A stretch of DNA of 64,000 bases, from positions 1,550,001 to 1,614,000 of the forward strand of contig NZ_JAUSRB010000002.1 in assembly GCF_030811595.1 (NCBI RefSeq), in the 5' to 3' direction. This document shows positions 16,418 through 25,108 of this stretch, one piece after another. This stretch comes from Streptosporangium brasiliense (GTDB lineage: Bacteria; Actinomycetota; Actinomycetes; Streptosporangiales; Streptosporangiaceae). Position 1 is the stretch's first letter, and every line of letters starts with the position of its first letter. The position numbers were made by a program, and so were the translations under genes. The notes below the pieces were generated by a model, which made no database searches, was not told where the DNA came from, and saw only the letters and a program-made list of their open reading frames with translations.

Positions 16418-16864
16418 ATGGGTTTTGTTCGGGTCGTGGTGCCGTCGGAGCTGTGGATGATGCTGCTGGGGGCGGTTTTGGCGCTGCTGCTGGTGGGCTG
16501 GCTGATCCGGTTGGATCTGGCACGGCGGGCGCTGAGACGCAAAGCGGCTGGGGTCTTACCGGAGGGCGGGGCGGATCACGAGGCGCGCGAGAACGGTGCG
16601 CCGTGGCCGGTGCATGCCTATCAGGTCAGCACGGTCGATGCGGGCGGGCGGGAAAGTGAAGTGCAGGAATGGGCGCTGCCCTGGCCACAGGTGCGCGGGT
16701 GGGCGGAGGAGATCTCCAAGCGACCGGACATCCGGGAGGCATGGGTGACCTATGACGACCCAGCAGCTCGGATGACCACGGCGTGGACCTGGGCCGGTGG
16801 CAGGCAGACGGGCAAGACGGCGTTGCCGTGGAACTGGAAAGGCAAGCTGCGGACGCGTAGGTAG
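16418..16864 (+). CDS. membrane-anchored spread-type protein A
   Basis: A 148-residue protein from ATG 16418 (ribosome site CTGGAGGG). One N-terminal membrane span (LWMMLLGAVLALLLVGWLI) precedes a cytoplasmic domain containing REAWVTYDDPAARMTTAWTW. That segment is clearly related to AEAWVSRADHDGRIVRTWIW of the next gene, so the two are diverged paralogues. Both lie between rep and the integrase, where spd-like genes usually sit. No enzyme motif is visible. Confidence 0.6.
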   Translation: MGFVRVVVPSELWMMLLGAVLALLLVGWLIRLDLARRALRRKAAGVLPEGGADHEARENGAPWPVHAYQVSTVDAGGRESEVQEWALPWPQVRGWAEEISKRPDIREAWVTYDDPAARMTTAWTWAGGRQTGKTALPWNWKGKLRTRR

Positions 16865-16886
16865 CAACACGACTGGCGGAGGTGTC

Positions 16887-17309
16887 ATGAACACGGTAGG
16901 GATCTTGGCGGGGGCCTTTGTCCTGCTGGCGGTTGGCCTGTTCATTCTCGTCGTGCGGGCGCAGAGAGGGGCCGCCAGTGACGAGATGGCCTACAGCGGC
17001 GCTTACCTGGGGCATCGGCCCATGGGGATGATCTCGCCTGAGGCATCGGTGATCTATGCGGTCGGTACCACCATGGTGGACGGCACCGAGGGTATCGGCG
17101 GGGTACTCAATTCCACGTGGGAGCAGACCTCGGACTGGGCGGTGGTGCAGTCGCAGCTTCCCGGGGTGGCTGAGGCGTGGGTGAGCCGGGCCGATCACGA
17201 TGGGCGGATCGTGCGGACCTGGATCTGGGCCGATGGTGTGCATCTGCGCAGAACAAGTAGCGCGGTGGGTGAGCTGCGCCCGATGGATCAGCCCTCGGCG
17301 GAGGAGTAG
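16887..17309 (+). CDS. membrane-anchored spread-type protein B
   Basis: A 140-residue protein from ATG 16887 with a GGCGGAGGTG ribosome site, 22 bp after its paralogue. N-terminal membrane span (VGILAGAFVLLAVGLFILVV), then a soluble domain ending in an acidic tail. It shares the EAWV-x8-R-x3-TW-x-W pattern with the preceding protein. The pair may form a complex at the hyphal membrane during intramycelial spread; this is inferred from position. Confidence 0.6.
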   Translation: MNTVGILAGAFVLLAVGLFILVVRAQRGAASDEMAYSGAYLGHRPMGMISPEASVIYAVGTTMVDGTEGIGGVLNSTWEQTSDWAVVQSQLPGVAEAWVSRADHDGRIVRTWIWADGVHLRRTSSAVGELRPMDQPSAEE

Positions 17310-17323
17310 CGCGCCGGGAGGAC

Positions 17324-17818
17324 GTGCGGAGCACCTTCGAAGGTTCGGGCGGGTGGGCGGGATGCGGAGAGAGGGAGGGGCAGAAAGCGGCGACGACAGA
17401 GCGTGGGCAGAGGGAACGGAAAGTACAGGGGGACGGATCGCGGCACGGGGCGGGGGAAGTGTCGGATCTGCTGCGGGGTGAGGGTCGCAGGGAAAAGGGC
17501 AGCGCCGAAGGCTCCGACTCTGCTTGTGAGGGTGAAGGGGCACCGTTAGCGCCGACTCCAGCCACGACGGACCTTCGGGCGGGTGGGCGGGCCGAAGACG
17601 AGGCGGGGCAGGGGTCACCCCCTGTTGGTGATCTTGGTTCGGGGGGCGGGAGCAACGCGGACAGACCGGGACGCCGTTCCCCGCGCGCCCGTAGGGCTCC
17701 ACGAGGAATGAGCCACGATGATCTACGCGCGTATGCGCGGGCGCTGATCGCGGACTGGCCCGCGCTGACGCAGGAACAGCGGGATCATCTGGCCCTGGTG
17801 CTGCGTAGCGGTCGTTAG
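17324..17818 (+). CDS. hypothetical protein with low-complexity N-terminus
   Basis: The first ~125 residues are charged and Gly-rich and may not be translated. The last 36 residues (from ATG 17708, SHDDLRAYARALIADWPALT) look like a real short helical domain seen at the ends of small element-encoded proteins. No good ribosome site is visible for either start. I keep it as a doubtful gene. Confidence 0.35.
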   Translation: MRSTFEGSGGWAGCGEREGQKAATTERGQRERKVQGDGSRHGAGEVSDLLRGEGRREKGSAEGSDSACEGEGAPLAPTPATTDLRAGGRAEDEAGQGSPPVGDLGSGGGSNADRPGRRSPRARRAPRGMSHDDLRAYARALIADWPALTQEQRDHLALVLRSGR

Positions 17819-17830
17819 AGTGAGCCTCGG

Positions 17831-17868
17831 TGCGCCCCTGCCGTCTAGGACTCGGCGGGGGCACACCG
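17831..17868. terminator. imperfect hairpin between convergent transcripts
   Basis: TGCGCCCCTGCCG pairs with CGGCGGGGGCA across a short loop, with small mismatches, between the forward element operon and the converging integrase gene. A bidirectional terminator is plausible. Confidence 0.4.
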
Positions 17869-17880
17869 GTGTGTGCGGGC

Positions 17881-19398
17881 CTACCGGGGGCTACTCGGCT
17901 TGACTGGGTCGATCCGTACGCGGTCGGTGATGGGCACGCGCCTGCCTCGCCCGATCGGCTGCAACGTCACAGCCATGATCGACTTGATGACCTCGCGCCG
18001 TTGGGTGTGCCCCAACGACTTCCAAACCTTCAGGGCTTCCTCCTCCGACTCCACCCCGGCGAAGGGAGCCAGCGGATCGGTTGCACTCTGGGTGGCCTCG
18101 GCGAACCGGCGTTCTAGCTCCTCAATCCTGGCCTGTAGTTTCTTCGCCCGGCGAAGGTATTCCGGGCGTTCCACGATCCCTAGGTCACGATCTTCCCCAA
18201 GCTGGGCCTTACGTTCGCGGATCACCGCCAGTTCCGCCCGGATCTTGCCCACGTCGGTGGTGCCCTGAGACGGCTTGATCAGGTCGGCCGCGTCCCGTGC
18301 GAGGATGACCACCGCGAGCGCTTCCACGAAGTCGTCAAGATCGGCTTTCGGTGCGGTCGCGTGCGGACCGGGAGCGCGATTAGAGCCCCCCTGACAGGCG
18401 TACACCGGCCGGTCTTTCTTCCCGCTCGATCCCGAGACGCGGACCACTGCGCCACACGGGCAGGCCGCGATGCCGGACAACAGGTGATGGGGCGCAACGC
18501 CGGGATTCGTCCGCCGGTGCGGGTCGGTCAGCTTGCCCGTGATCACCCAATGCTCCTCCGGGGTCACGATCGCCTCCCACGGCGCGACGCCGATCACGTC
18601 TTCCGGCGTGTAGGTCTTGCGGCCCTCGCCCGGCTTGTAGACCATGAGCGCGGCGTTGCGGGGGCGCAACAGCACATCGCGGACGGTCGGCGCGATCCAT
18701 GGCCCCCCGTCGGCCGCCATGATCCCTTCAGCGCGAAGATCACCCGCGATCCCCGCCAGGGTCGGACCCTTCGGCGTGCCGAACGCCGGGAGCAGAACCA
18801 CATCCGCCATGCGCCGGATAACGGCTATCTCGGCGGGGATCGGGGTCTCGCCGTCCGCTTCGAACCCGTACGGCCGTCGCCCGCCGCCGAACCGTCCCTC
18901 TTCGGCCTGACGTTGACGAGCCCGGCTCACGCGCCGCGCGGTGTCCTTGCTCGACTTGTTGGCCACCGCGCACATGATCCGCGCCATCGTGATCCCGGCG
19001 TCGCTGGTGAGCTGGCATGACCCCGTCAGGCTCTCGCACGTGACGGCGAACTTTGAAGCTTCCACAAGGTCAATCAGGTCTTCGAGATCGCGCGGCTGAC
19101 GGGCAAGCCGGTCAAGATCGAGCACCACTAGGACGTCAACCTGACGGGTCGCCAGAAGATCAAGCCCTCGGCGGAACTCCGGCCGTACGGTCCGTAGCTC
19201 GCTCTGGCCGTTCGGAAGCTTAATCTTCCGGCGCTTGAACGCGCTGGTGTCGTTCTCGACCAACACGTGATCTTCGCTGAGTGACCAGCCTCGGCGAGCG
19301 ACGAACGCGCGCATGTCCTTGACCTGGTCGTCCACACCGGCCGTCTCCCCGTCGTCCGCGTCGCTGATCCTGGCGAGGATGGCCGCTCGCTTGCTCAT
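17881..19398 (-). CDS. int: large serine integrase
   Basis: A 505-residue protein; ATG 19398 has a GGGAG ribosome site, and upstream extension would run into the attachment arm. The resolvase-type catalytic domain starts RAAILARISD (nucleophile Ser12) and includes the VLVVLDLDRLARQ loop; the recombinase domain has GGGRRPYGFE and LAGIAGDLRAEGI; a zinc-ribbon region has ACPCGAVVRV; a coiled coil (IRAELAVIRERKAQLGED and KKLQARIEELERRF) follows. It lies 68 bp from attR, pointing away from it, as expected for an enzyme acting on the adjacent attP. It catalyses integration into the ABC gene; excision would need a directionality factor not recognised here. Confidence 0.95.
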   Translation of the reverse strand: MSKRAAILARISDADDGETAGVDDQVKDMRAFVARRGWSLSEDHVLVENDTSAFKRRKIKLPNGQSELRTVRPEFRRGLDLLATRQVDVLVVLDLDRLARQPRDLEDLIDLVEASKFAVTCESLTGSCQLTSDAGITMARIMCAVANKSSKDTARRVSRARQRQAEEGRFGGGRRPYGFEADGETPIPAEIAVIRRMADVVLLPAFGTPKGPTLAGIAGDLRAEGIMAADGGPWIAPTVRDVLLRPRNAALMVYKPGEGRKTYTPEDVIGVAPWEAIVTPEEHWVITGKLTDPHRRTNPGVAPHHLLSGIAACPCGAVVRVSGSSGKKDRPVYACQGGSNRAPGPHATAPKADLDDFVEALAVVILARDAADLIKPSQGTTDVGKIRAELAVIRERKAQLGEDRDLGIVERPEYLRRAKKLQARIEELERRFAEATQSATDPLAPFAGVESEEEALKVWKSLGHTQRREVIKSIMAVTLQPIGRGRRVPITDRVRIDPVKPSSPR

Positions 19399-19443
19399 GT
19401 CCGCTCTCCCGTCGTGTTGACTGCTTGGTTCCATTTTACGTGG

Positions 19444-19473
19444 AAGAAGCGTCATAATTCAGGGTTGGGCAAG
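19444..19473 (+). other. attR (left half of attP plus core GGGCAAG)
   Basis: The arm AAGAAGCGTCATAAT (19444-19458) matches the inverted arm at attL at 13 of 15 positions. If the ends are joined, the arms and the inner GGGC-AA-GCCC are both symmetric about the AA dinucleotide (19471-19472, equal to 4665-4666), the layout expected of a serine integrase attP with an AA crossover. Confidence 0.8.
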
Positions 19474-19735
19474 ACCACCACCGTCCAGATCCTCTCCACC
19501 CTGATCCCCGCCGACGGCGGCGCCGTCCAGGTCGCCGGCCATGACCTGGCCCGCAGGCCGGACGACGTGCGCGGCGCGATCGGCGTCACCGGCCAGTACT
19601 CGGCCGTCGACAAGCTGCTCACCGGCGAGGAGAACCTGCTCCTCATGGCCGACCTCAAGCACCTGTCCCGCAGGGACGGCAAGCGCAGGGCCACCGAACT
19701 GCTCGCCCGCTTCGACCTGGTCGACGCGGCGCGTA
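19474..19735 (+). pseudogene. DrrA-type ABC ATPase, middle fragment
   Basis: Continues the gene split at 4667: TTTVQILSTLIPADGG, then HDLARRPDDVRGAIGVTGQ (Q-loop region) and ELLARFDLVDAA. Sequence is then lost: the signature LSGGM-type motif, Walker B and the rest of the ATPase are missing, and the text jumps near 19736 into the permease. So the gene is also deleted internally, independently of the element. Confidence 0.85.
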
Positions 19736-19739
19736 AACC

Positions 19740-20330
19740 AGCCGCGACGCCTACGTCAACTACGTCGTCCCCGGCATCCTGCTCATGGCGGCGGCCACCG
19801 CCGCGACCGGGACCGCCGTCATGGTCGCCACCGACATGACCGAAGGCATCATCGCCCGTTTCCGCACCATGCGGATCTCCCGCGCCTCGGTCCTCACCGG
19901 CCACGTCGTCGGCAGCGTCATCCAGCAACTGCTCGGCATGGCCGTCCTCATCGGCATCGCCCTCGCGGTCGGCTTCAGCCCGGACGCCACCGCCGCCGAG
20001 TGGCTGGCCGCCACCGGCCTGCTCACCCTGTTCGCCGTGGCCGTCACCTGGCTCGCGGTCGCCCTCGGCCTGAAGTCCCCGACCCCGAGGCCGCCGGCAA
20101 CGCCCCGATGCCCCTGATCCTGCTGCCCTTCCTCGGCAGCGGCTCCGTCCCCACCGACTCCATACCCACCGCCCTGCACTGGTTCGCCGAATACCAGCCC
20201 TTCACCCCGATCATGGAAACCGTCCACGGCCTCCTCCTCGGCACCCCGATCGGCAACAGCGCCGCCATCGCCGCCGTGTCCTACCTCTGGCCTCTGGGCC
20301 AAGAACACCTTCAACCAGGCCAGACCATGA
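19740..20330 (+). pseudogene. DrrB-type ABC-2 permease, broken
   Basis: The N-terminal part is missing; it enters at RDAYVNYVVPGILLMAAA. The conserved permease segments TEGIIARFRTMRISRASVL and LLILLPFLGSG-type follow. One base is missing near 20087 (LGLKSPTPEAAGNAP needs the extra base), and near 20285-20300 a short CTCTGGC duplication breaks the YLWAKNTF end. With the ATPase lesions this makes the whole efflux pair non-functional. Confidence 0.85.
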
Positions 20331-20341
20331 AACCGGCCGAA

Positions 20342-20375
20342 CAGGGCCGTCGGACCAGTGGGTCTGACGGCCCTG
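20342..20375 (+). terminator. terminator of the broken ABC operon
   Basis: 15-bp arms (20342-20356 and 20361-20375) with one mismatch and an AGTG loop, followed by AGCCTTTTCC. A strong intrinsic terminator. Confidence 0.8.
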
Positions 20376-20634
20376 AGCCTTTTCCCGGCCGGGGATCGCG
20401 GGAGACTTCCTTCCGCCCGGCGACGGCCAGGCACCGGGGCGCGCGGCGATGCGTCGCCCTTGAGACCGCCGTCGTTGCTTGAGGACCCGACCGAGCGGTT
20501 GGCCTGACCGGCTCTGACAGGCGCTGAGAGCGTGTGTCAGCCCGTGATGCGCGTGGTGTCAGCGGTCACCGGCATCGTCTTGCCCATCGGGAGGGACGGA
20601 CCGCCCGAGGCCACCTGACAAGGAGAACCCCGCC

Positions 20635-20736
20635 ATGATCGCGTTCGCCGCGGCGCTGCAACTGCTCATCGCGCTGGCCTTCCTGAGCATCCCGCTGGTG
20701 CGTCACCGCTACGGGGGCGACGCGAAGGCGAACTGA
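20635..20736 (+). CDS. 33-residue hydrophobic peptide
   Basis: ATG 20635 follows an AAGGAG ribosome site. The peptide is a single membrane helix (MIAFAAALQLLIALAFLSIP) and a basic tail (VRHRYGGDAKAN). It resembles the N-terminus of longer actinomycete small membrane proteins and may be a truncated member. No function is known. Confidence 0.5.
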   Translation: MIAFAAALQLLIALAFLSIPLVRHRYGGDAKAN

Positions 20737-20978
20737 GCGGGGGTGGAGGCTGATGGGTGCAGGTCGCCCTGCTCGGTCCGGTCAGAGCCTTCTCCGATGA
20801 GGCAGCGCCGATCGGCATCGGCGGTGTCCGGTTGTGAATGTCGCAGGCCAGGCTCGCCCTTGAGGCGGGCCGTACGGTCTCCGGCGGCCTGCTCATCGAC
20901 CGGCGATCCGGGCCGGACGGCTGCGGGCCCGCAGGCGGCTGCCGTCGGGGGCGTCCCCGCCGGCGGGGAATGCCTGGT

Positions 20979-21650
20979 ATGGGTGGAACCATGGTCTTCT
21001 TGAGGCGGACGGTCCGAGTCGCCGTACTTACCCTTCTGGTCACCCCGATCATCGCCGTCACCACTGCCTCGCAGGCGGCGGCCGACGCGCGCAAGCGGCC
21101 ACAGGCCGATGCCGGGGCGCCGGCCCGCCGCATGCTGGCCCAGCTGAAAGTCGCCGGTCCATTGTCGATCCGTGGTTACAGCCACCGGCGGTTCCAGCCC
21201 CGATGGGCGCACCACAGGGGCAGGTGCGACGCACGAGAGGTGGTCCTGGCCCGCGACGGGCGACGGGTGCGCAGGAACGCGGCCTGCCACCCGGTCAAGG
21301 GGGTCTGGTACAGCCCATACGACGGCAAGTGGTTGAAAAGCGAGAAGCAGGTCGACGTCGACCACGTCGTGCCGCTGGCGTACGCCTGGCGCTCCGGCGC
21401 CAGCAGATGGAGCCAGGCGCGGCGGCGCGCCTTCGCCAACGACCTCACCCGCCCCGAGCTGGTAGTGGTCAGCCACTCCGTCAACATCGCCAAGGGTGCC
21501 CAGGGGCCGCAGAGCTGGCGGCCGCCACGCCGCAGCTACTGGTGCCGCTATGCGACCTCATGGATCACCGTGAAGCATCACTACCGGCTCTTCGTGACCC
21601 GGGAGGAGAAGGTGGCCCTGCTCAACATGCTCCGCACCTGCCGAAGGTAG
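20979..21650 (+). CDS. secreted HNH endonuclease family protein (DUF1524)
   Basis: About 223 residues. The N-terminus is a clear signal peptide (RRTVRVAVLTLLVTPIIAVT, cleavage likely near ASQAAADA). The nuclease core has CDAREVVLARDG, the HNH-type VDVDHVVPLAYAW and, 45 residues on, VVVSHSVNIAKGAQGPQSW, the DUF1524 pattern of extracellular actinomycete nucleases. It should act outside the cell on DNA, for nutrition or competition. Starts at 20979 and 20991 are both possible; the first has the better-spaced GGGGA. Confidence 0.85.
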   Translation: MGGTMVFLRRTVRVAVLTLLVTPIIAVTTASQAAADARKRPQADAGAPARRMLAQLKVAGPLSIRGYSHRRFQPRWAHHRGRCDAREVVLARDGRRVRRNAACHPVKGVWYSPYDGKWLKSEKQVDVDHVVPLAYAWRSGASRWSQARRRAFANDLTRPELVVVSHSVNIAKGAQGPQSWRPPRRSYWCRYATSWITVKHHYRLFVTREEKVALLNMLRTCRR

Positions 21651-21697
21651 TGATTCCGCGTCGGCGGTGATGAGGACCGCGGACGGCGAGGTCCGGG

Positions 21698-22381
21698 TCA
21701 ACCGGCCGCGGTTCCTCCGGGCACCGCCCGTGGCGGCGTTGGACGCCCCTCCTTCCGGAGTTCCTGCCGCCGGAGCGCGCCTGAGGCCAGGAGGTACTGG
21801 GCGGCGATGTAGGTGGTCATCACCAGCGGACCGTGCAGCGGGAGGTCGATCCCGGCCAGCCCCAGCGCGATCAGCCCGTCCGAGAGCAGGAACAGCGCGC
21901 CGCCGGCTCCGGTCCGCCGGCCGTGCCAGGCGGAGGTGACGGCGGTCGCGGTGAGGATCAGGGAGTAGACGCCCACGGGGATCCGCAGGTCGCCCAGGCG
22001 CGGCCAGAGGGCGGCGACGAGGACCAGCCAGAGCACGCCGTACCCGATGAGGACCGCCCACCGCCGCCCGCCGCCTCCCCCTCCCCGCAGGAAGCGGCCG
22101 CCTCCCCGCAGGAAGAACGTCACGTAGCACACATGCGCGACGGCGAAACAGACCATGCCCGCGACGAAGAGCCCGTCGATCTCGAGCGCGACGTCTCCCG
22201 CGGCGGAGGCGAGCAGACCCGCCGCGACCAGCCGTGGGCCGCTCCGGCTCAGCAGCCAGGCCGCCAGCAGCGGCATCAGCAGCGCCTTGCTCACCCACTC
22301 GACCGTGGTCAGGCCCGTGACCAGGGACAGCAGGTGGAGCGCCGAACAGGCCCAGAAAGCGGTCAGCAGATTACGGGACAC
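21698..22381 (-). CDS. YhhN-family lysoplasmalogenase-like membrane protein
   Basis: A 227-residue protein; GTG 22381 is chosen because VSRNLLTAFWACSALHLLSL is the natural start and GAGGGA lies upstream; the longer frame to 22891 is repetitive and lacks homology. Eight or so membrane spans follow, with motifs of the family: WVSKALLMPLLAAWLL, the ASAAGDVALE segment, FAVAHVCYV and LFLLSDGLIALG. YhhN/TMEM86 proteins hydrolyse the vinyl-ether bond of lysoplasmalogens; the bacterial substrate is uncertain. A Gly/Arg-rich cytoplasmic loop (FLRGGGRFLRGGGGGGRR) is unusual. Confidence 0.75.
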   Translation of the reverse strand: MSRNLLTAFWACSALHLLSLVTGLTTVEWVSKALLMPLLAAWLLSRSGPRLVAAGLLASAAGDVALEIDGLFVAGMVCFAVAHVCYVTFFLRGGGRFLRGGGGGGRRWAVLIGYGVLWLVLVAALWPRLGDLRIPVGVYSLILTATAVTSAWHGRRTGAGGALFLLSDGLIALGLAGIDLPLHGPLVMTTYIAAQYLLASGALRRQELRKEGRPTPPRAVPGGTAAG

Positions 22382-22912
22382 GGGCGGATCCCTCGGCCGT
22401 GGGCGCGAGGCCCGACAGGACGTCGAACGCGGGTCCGCCGATTCCCATGCCCGCACTTGCCGCGGCGCCCTTGGCGGAGCGGCCGGGTCCGCCGCCGTCC
22501 GGATGCGAGCGGCAGGAAGGGATCTCCGGCACTGTGTGCGGGATGAATCCGGGTGCGGCCCGCAGAACGACATCCGGGATATTGGGCATGGCGGGATACT
22601 AGCGAGTAACTTACCGATCCGGTAAGAGCCGCCCAGCCTCCCTTCCGGTCCGGTAAGAGCCGCCCAGCCTCCCTTCCTGGGCCGCCGTCGACCTCGGGGC
22701 GGCGGAGTGATCGGCGCCACCGACCAGCCGGGGCCGGCCTCGCCGAAGTCCGGCGACGCCGGCATGACCCCGGCGACTCCCCGATCCCGCTCCGGCGACT
22801 CCTGATCCCGCTCTGGTGACTTCCTGATCCTCGCTTGCGCTGTCCGGCCCACAGAGTAGATAGTTCTCGTACCGATAGCGAAACTATCCACTATCTATTT
22901 AGGGGAACAGGG
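22382..22912. promoter_or_regulatory. 531-bp divergent region with tandem repeats
   Basis: Two perfect 29-base copies lie at 22618-22646 and 22649-22677 (31-bp period). GATAGTT (22859-22865) faces AACTATC (22882-22888), followed by ACTATCTA, just ahead of the MMPL gene. This fits a TetR- or MarR-type operator controlling the exporter. Between 22740 and 22830 shorter degenerate repeats of CGGCGACTCC-type occur. Confidence 0.5.
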
Positions 22913-25108
22913 ATGCTTGCAGCGTTGGGACGGCTGGCGGGACGGCGCCGCTGGTGGGTCGTCACCGCCGCGGTGCTGTTGGCACTGCTGGGCGGCGTCT
23001 GGGGGACGGGGACCTTCGGCGCGCTGACCGGCGGGGCCGGGTTCGACGACCCGGGCAGTGAGTCGGTCCGCGCCGACGAGCTGCTGGCGGGCCCCCTGGG
23101 CCGGTGGTCCGCCGATCTCGTCGTGCTCTACGACAGCGAGAACGCCACCGTCGACGACCCCGAGTTCGCCGGCCCCGTCCGCAGGGCCCTGGACGGTGTG
23201 CCACGCGAGGGCATCGCGCGCCTGGAGTCGTACTGGCCGGCGAAGACCGGGCAGTACGTCTCCCACGACCGCCACGCCACCTACGTCACCGTTCAGTTCG
23301 CCGAGGACGGCGACCGGGAGCAGGTCGCCGAGCTGGCCAGGATCAAGGCGCGGTTCCAGGTGCCCGCCGCGTCCGGGATCACCGTCAGGTTCGGCGGCAC
23401 CGTGGCCATGACCGAGCAGGTCAACGCGCGGACCGGGGGCGATATCGCGCGGGCCGAGATCCTCTCCGTGCCGGTCCTCCTGGTGCTGCTGCTGGTCGTC
23501 TTCCGCAGCGCCGTGGCGGCCGCCCTGCCGCTCGCGGTGGGCACGACGGTGGCGCTCGGCTCGCTGGCCGTCCTGCGGGTCCTGACCGCGTTCACCGAAC
23601 TGTCCAGCTCCGTGATCAACGTGATCACCATTCTCGGGCTGGGGATGGCCATCGACTACGCGCTGTTCATGGTCGGCCGGTTCCGGGAGGAGCTGGCCGC
23701 GGGGGCCGGCGTGGACGAGGCCGTGGAGCGCACCACCGCGACCGCCGGGCGGACGGTGGCCTTCTCCGGCCTGGCCGTGGCGATCTCCTTCGCCGGTCTG
23801 GCCCTGTTCCCCTCGCGTTTCCTCAGCTCCATGGGGTTCGCGGCGGTCTCGGTGGTGGTCTTCGCGGTGATCGGCTCCCTGACGCTGCTGCCCGCCCTGC
23901 TGCGGTTCGCCGGGCACCGCATCGACGCCTGGCGCGTCCCGCTGCCACGCCCCAGGGCCCGGGCCGCGGTCTCCGGGCGCGGGCGCTGGTACCGCATGGC
24001 ACGCACCGTGATGCGCCGCCCCGTGCCGGCCACCGCCGTGCTCGTACTCGTACTGGTGGGGCTGGGGGCACCGGCGCTCGGGGCGAACTGGGCGCGTCCG
24101 GCCGACTGGGTGCTGCCCGCGGACGCCGACGCGCGCGCCGTCACCGCGCAGCTCCGGCAGCGCTTCGACCGCGATCCGGCCAAGGTGGTCACCGCCGTGG
24201 TGACGATGCGTGAGGCCGCCGACGGGCAGGACTCCCGTCAGCGGCTGGACGCCTACGCCCGGCGGCTCGACGCGGTGGACGGCGTCGAGGGCGCGGCCGT
24301 GACCGGGACCCATGGATCGCTGGCCCGCCTCACCCTCTCCTACGCCGTGGACCCGATGTCCCCCCAGGCCCGTGACATGGTCGCCCGGCTCCGGGCACAG
24401 GACCCGCCCGCGGACGCCGAGGTGCTGTTCACCGGCATGCCCGTCTCCCGGGTGGACATCGTGGACATGATCGGTGCGCGGGCGCCGTGGATGGCCCTGT
24501 TCGTCAGCCTGGTCTCGGCCGCCGTGCTGTTCCTGGCGTTCCGTTCGGCGGCACTGCCCCTGGTCACCGTGTTCATGAGCGGGCTGTCCCTGCTGGCCGC
24601 CTTCGGCGTGGTCACGCTGATCTTCCAGGACGGCGTCGGGGCGGCGCTGCTGGGGTTCGAGCCGATCGGCGCGATCGACGCGAACTTCCCCGTGCTGATC
24701 GTGGCCATCGCCTTCGGGCTGGCCATGGACTACCAGGTGTTCATGCTCTCCCGCGTGCGCGAACACTACGAGGCCACCGGCGACCCCGTGGAGGCGGTGG
24801 CGGTGGGCGCGCAGCGGACCGCCTCCGTGATCACCAGTGCCGGCCTGCTGCTGGCCGTGGTGGTCGGTGGGTTCGCCGCTTCGTCGATCATCTTCATGAA
24901 GATGATCGGTGTCGGGCTGGTCCTGGCCGTCGCGATCGACGTCTTCCTCGTCCGGGCGCTGTTGCTGCCCGCCGTCCTGGGGCTGCTCGGCCACCGGGCA
25001 TGGTGGCCCAGGTCTCCCGCGGCCGGTGCGGGCGGGATCGGCGCGGCAGCCCGGACCGGGGCCCGGCTGCCCGCCCGACCAGGCCAGGGTCACGCAGCGC
25101 GGAGGTGA
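22913..25108 (+). CDS. MMPL-family (RND superfamily) membrane exporter
   Basis: A 731-residue protein from ATG 22913 (AGGGGAACAGGG upstream). Twelve membrane spans in two halves with large extracytoplasmic loops after TM1 and TM7. The proton-relay type segments GMAIDYALFMVGRFREE and GLAMDYQVFMLSRVREH are in the expected places of each half. MMPL proteins export lipids or small molecules using proton flow. It has no operon partner; the operator-like repeat upstream suggests drug- or lipid-responsive control. Convergent with the next gene. Confidence 0.9.
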   Translation: MLAALGRLAGRRRWWVVTAAVLLALLGGVWGTGTFGALTGGAGFDDPGSESVRADELLAGPLGRWSADLVVLYDSENATVDDPEFAGPVRRALDGVPREGIARLESYWPAKTGQYVSHDRHATYVTVQFAEDGDREQVAELARIKARFQVPAASGITVRFGGTVAMTEQVNARTGGDIARAEILSVPVLLVLLLVVFRSAVAAALPLAVGTTVALGSLAVLRVLTAFTELSSSVINVITILGLGMAIDYALFMVGRFREELAAGAGVDEAVERTTATAGRTVAFSGLAVAISFAGLALFPSRFLSSMGFAAVSVVVFAVIGSLTLLPALLRFAGHRIDAWRVPLPRPRARAAVSGRGRWYRMARTVMRRPVPATAVLVLVLVGLGAPALGANWARPADWVLPADADARAVTAQLRQRFDRDPAKVVTAVVTMREAADGQDSRQRLDAYARRLDAVDGVEGAAVTGTHGSLARLTLSYAVDPMSPQARDMVARLRAQDPPADAEVLFTGMPVSRVDIVDMIGARAPWMALFVSLVSAAVLFLAFRSAALPLVTVFMSGLSLLAAFGVVTLIFQDGVGAALLGFEPIGAIDANFPVLIVAIAFGLAMDYQVFMLSRVREHYEATGDPVEAVAVGAQRTASVITSAGLLLAVVVGGFAASSIIFMKMIGVGLVLAVAIDVFLVRALLLPAVLGLLGHRAWWPRSPAAGAGGIGAAARTGARLPARPGQGHAARR

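Larger units (their letters stand above)
4661..19473. mobile_element. actinomycete integrative (and probably conjugative) element, 14.8 kb
   Basis: Boundaries are set by the split ABC ATPase gene: left arm ends and right arm resumes at a shared GGGCAAG (4661-4667 and 19467-19473), 14,806 bp apart. Inside, gene content is that of an AICE: serine integrase at the right end, RepSA-type replication initiator, FtsK/TraSA-type translocase, replication/integration/excision activator, and small membrane spread-type proteins. Cargo lies in the left half (XRE-TPR regulator, SLOG-like protein, radical SAM cassette, S33 peptidase). No obvious excisionase was found, as expected if a serine integrase uses a small directionality factor. 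No structural virion genes are present, so it is not a prophage. Confidence 0.9.

Noticed and set aside
4661-19473. Prophage
   Set aside because: An integrase is present but no capsid, terminase, tail or lysis genes; RepSA- and TraSA-type genes show an AICE.
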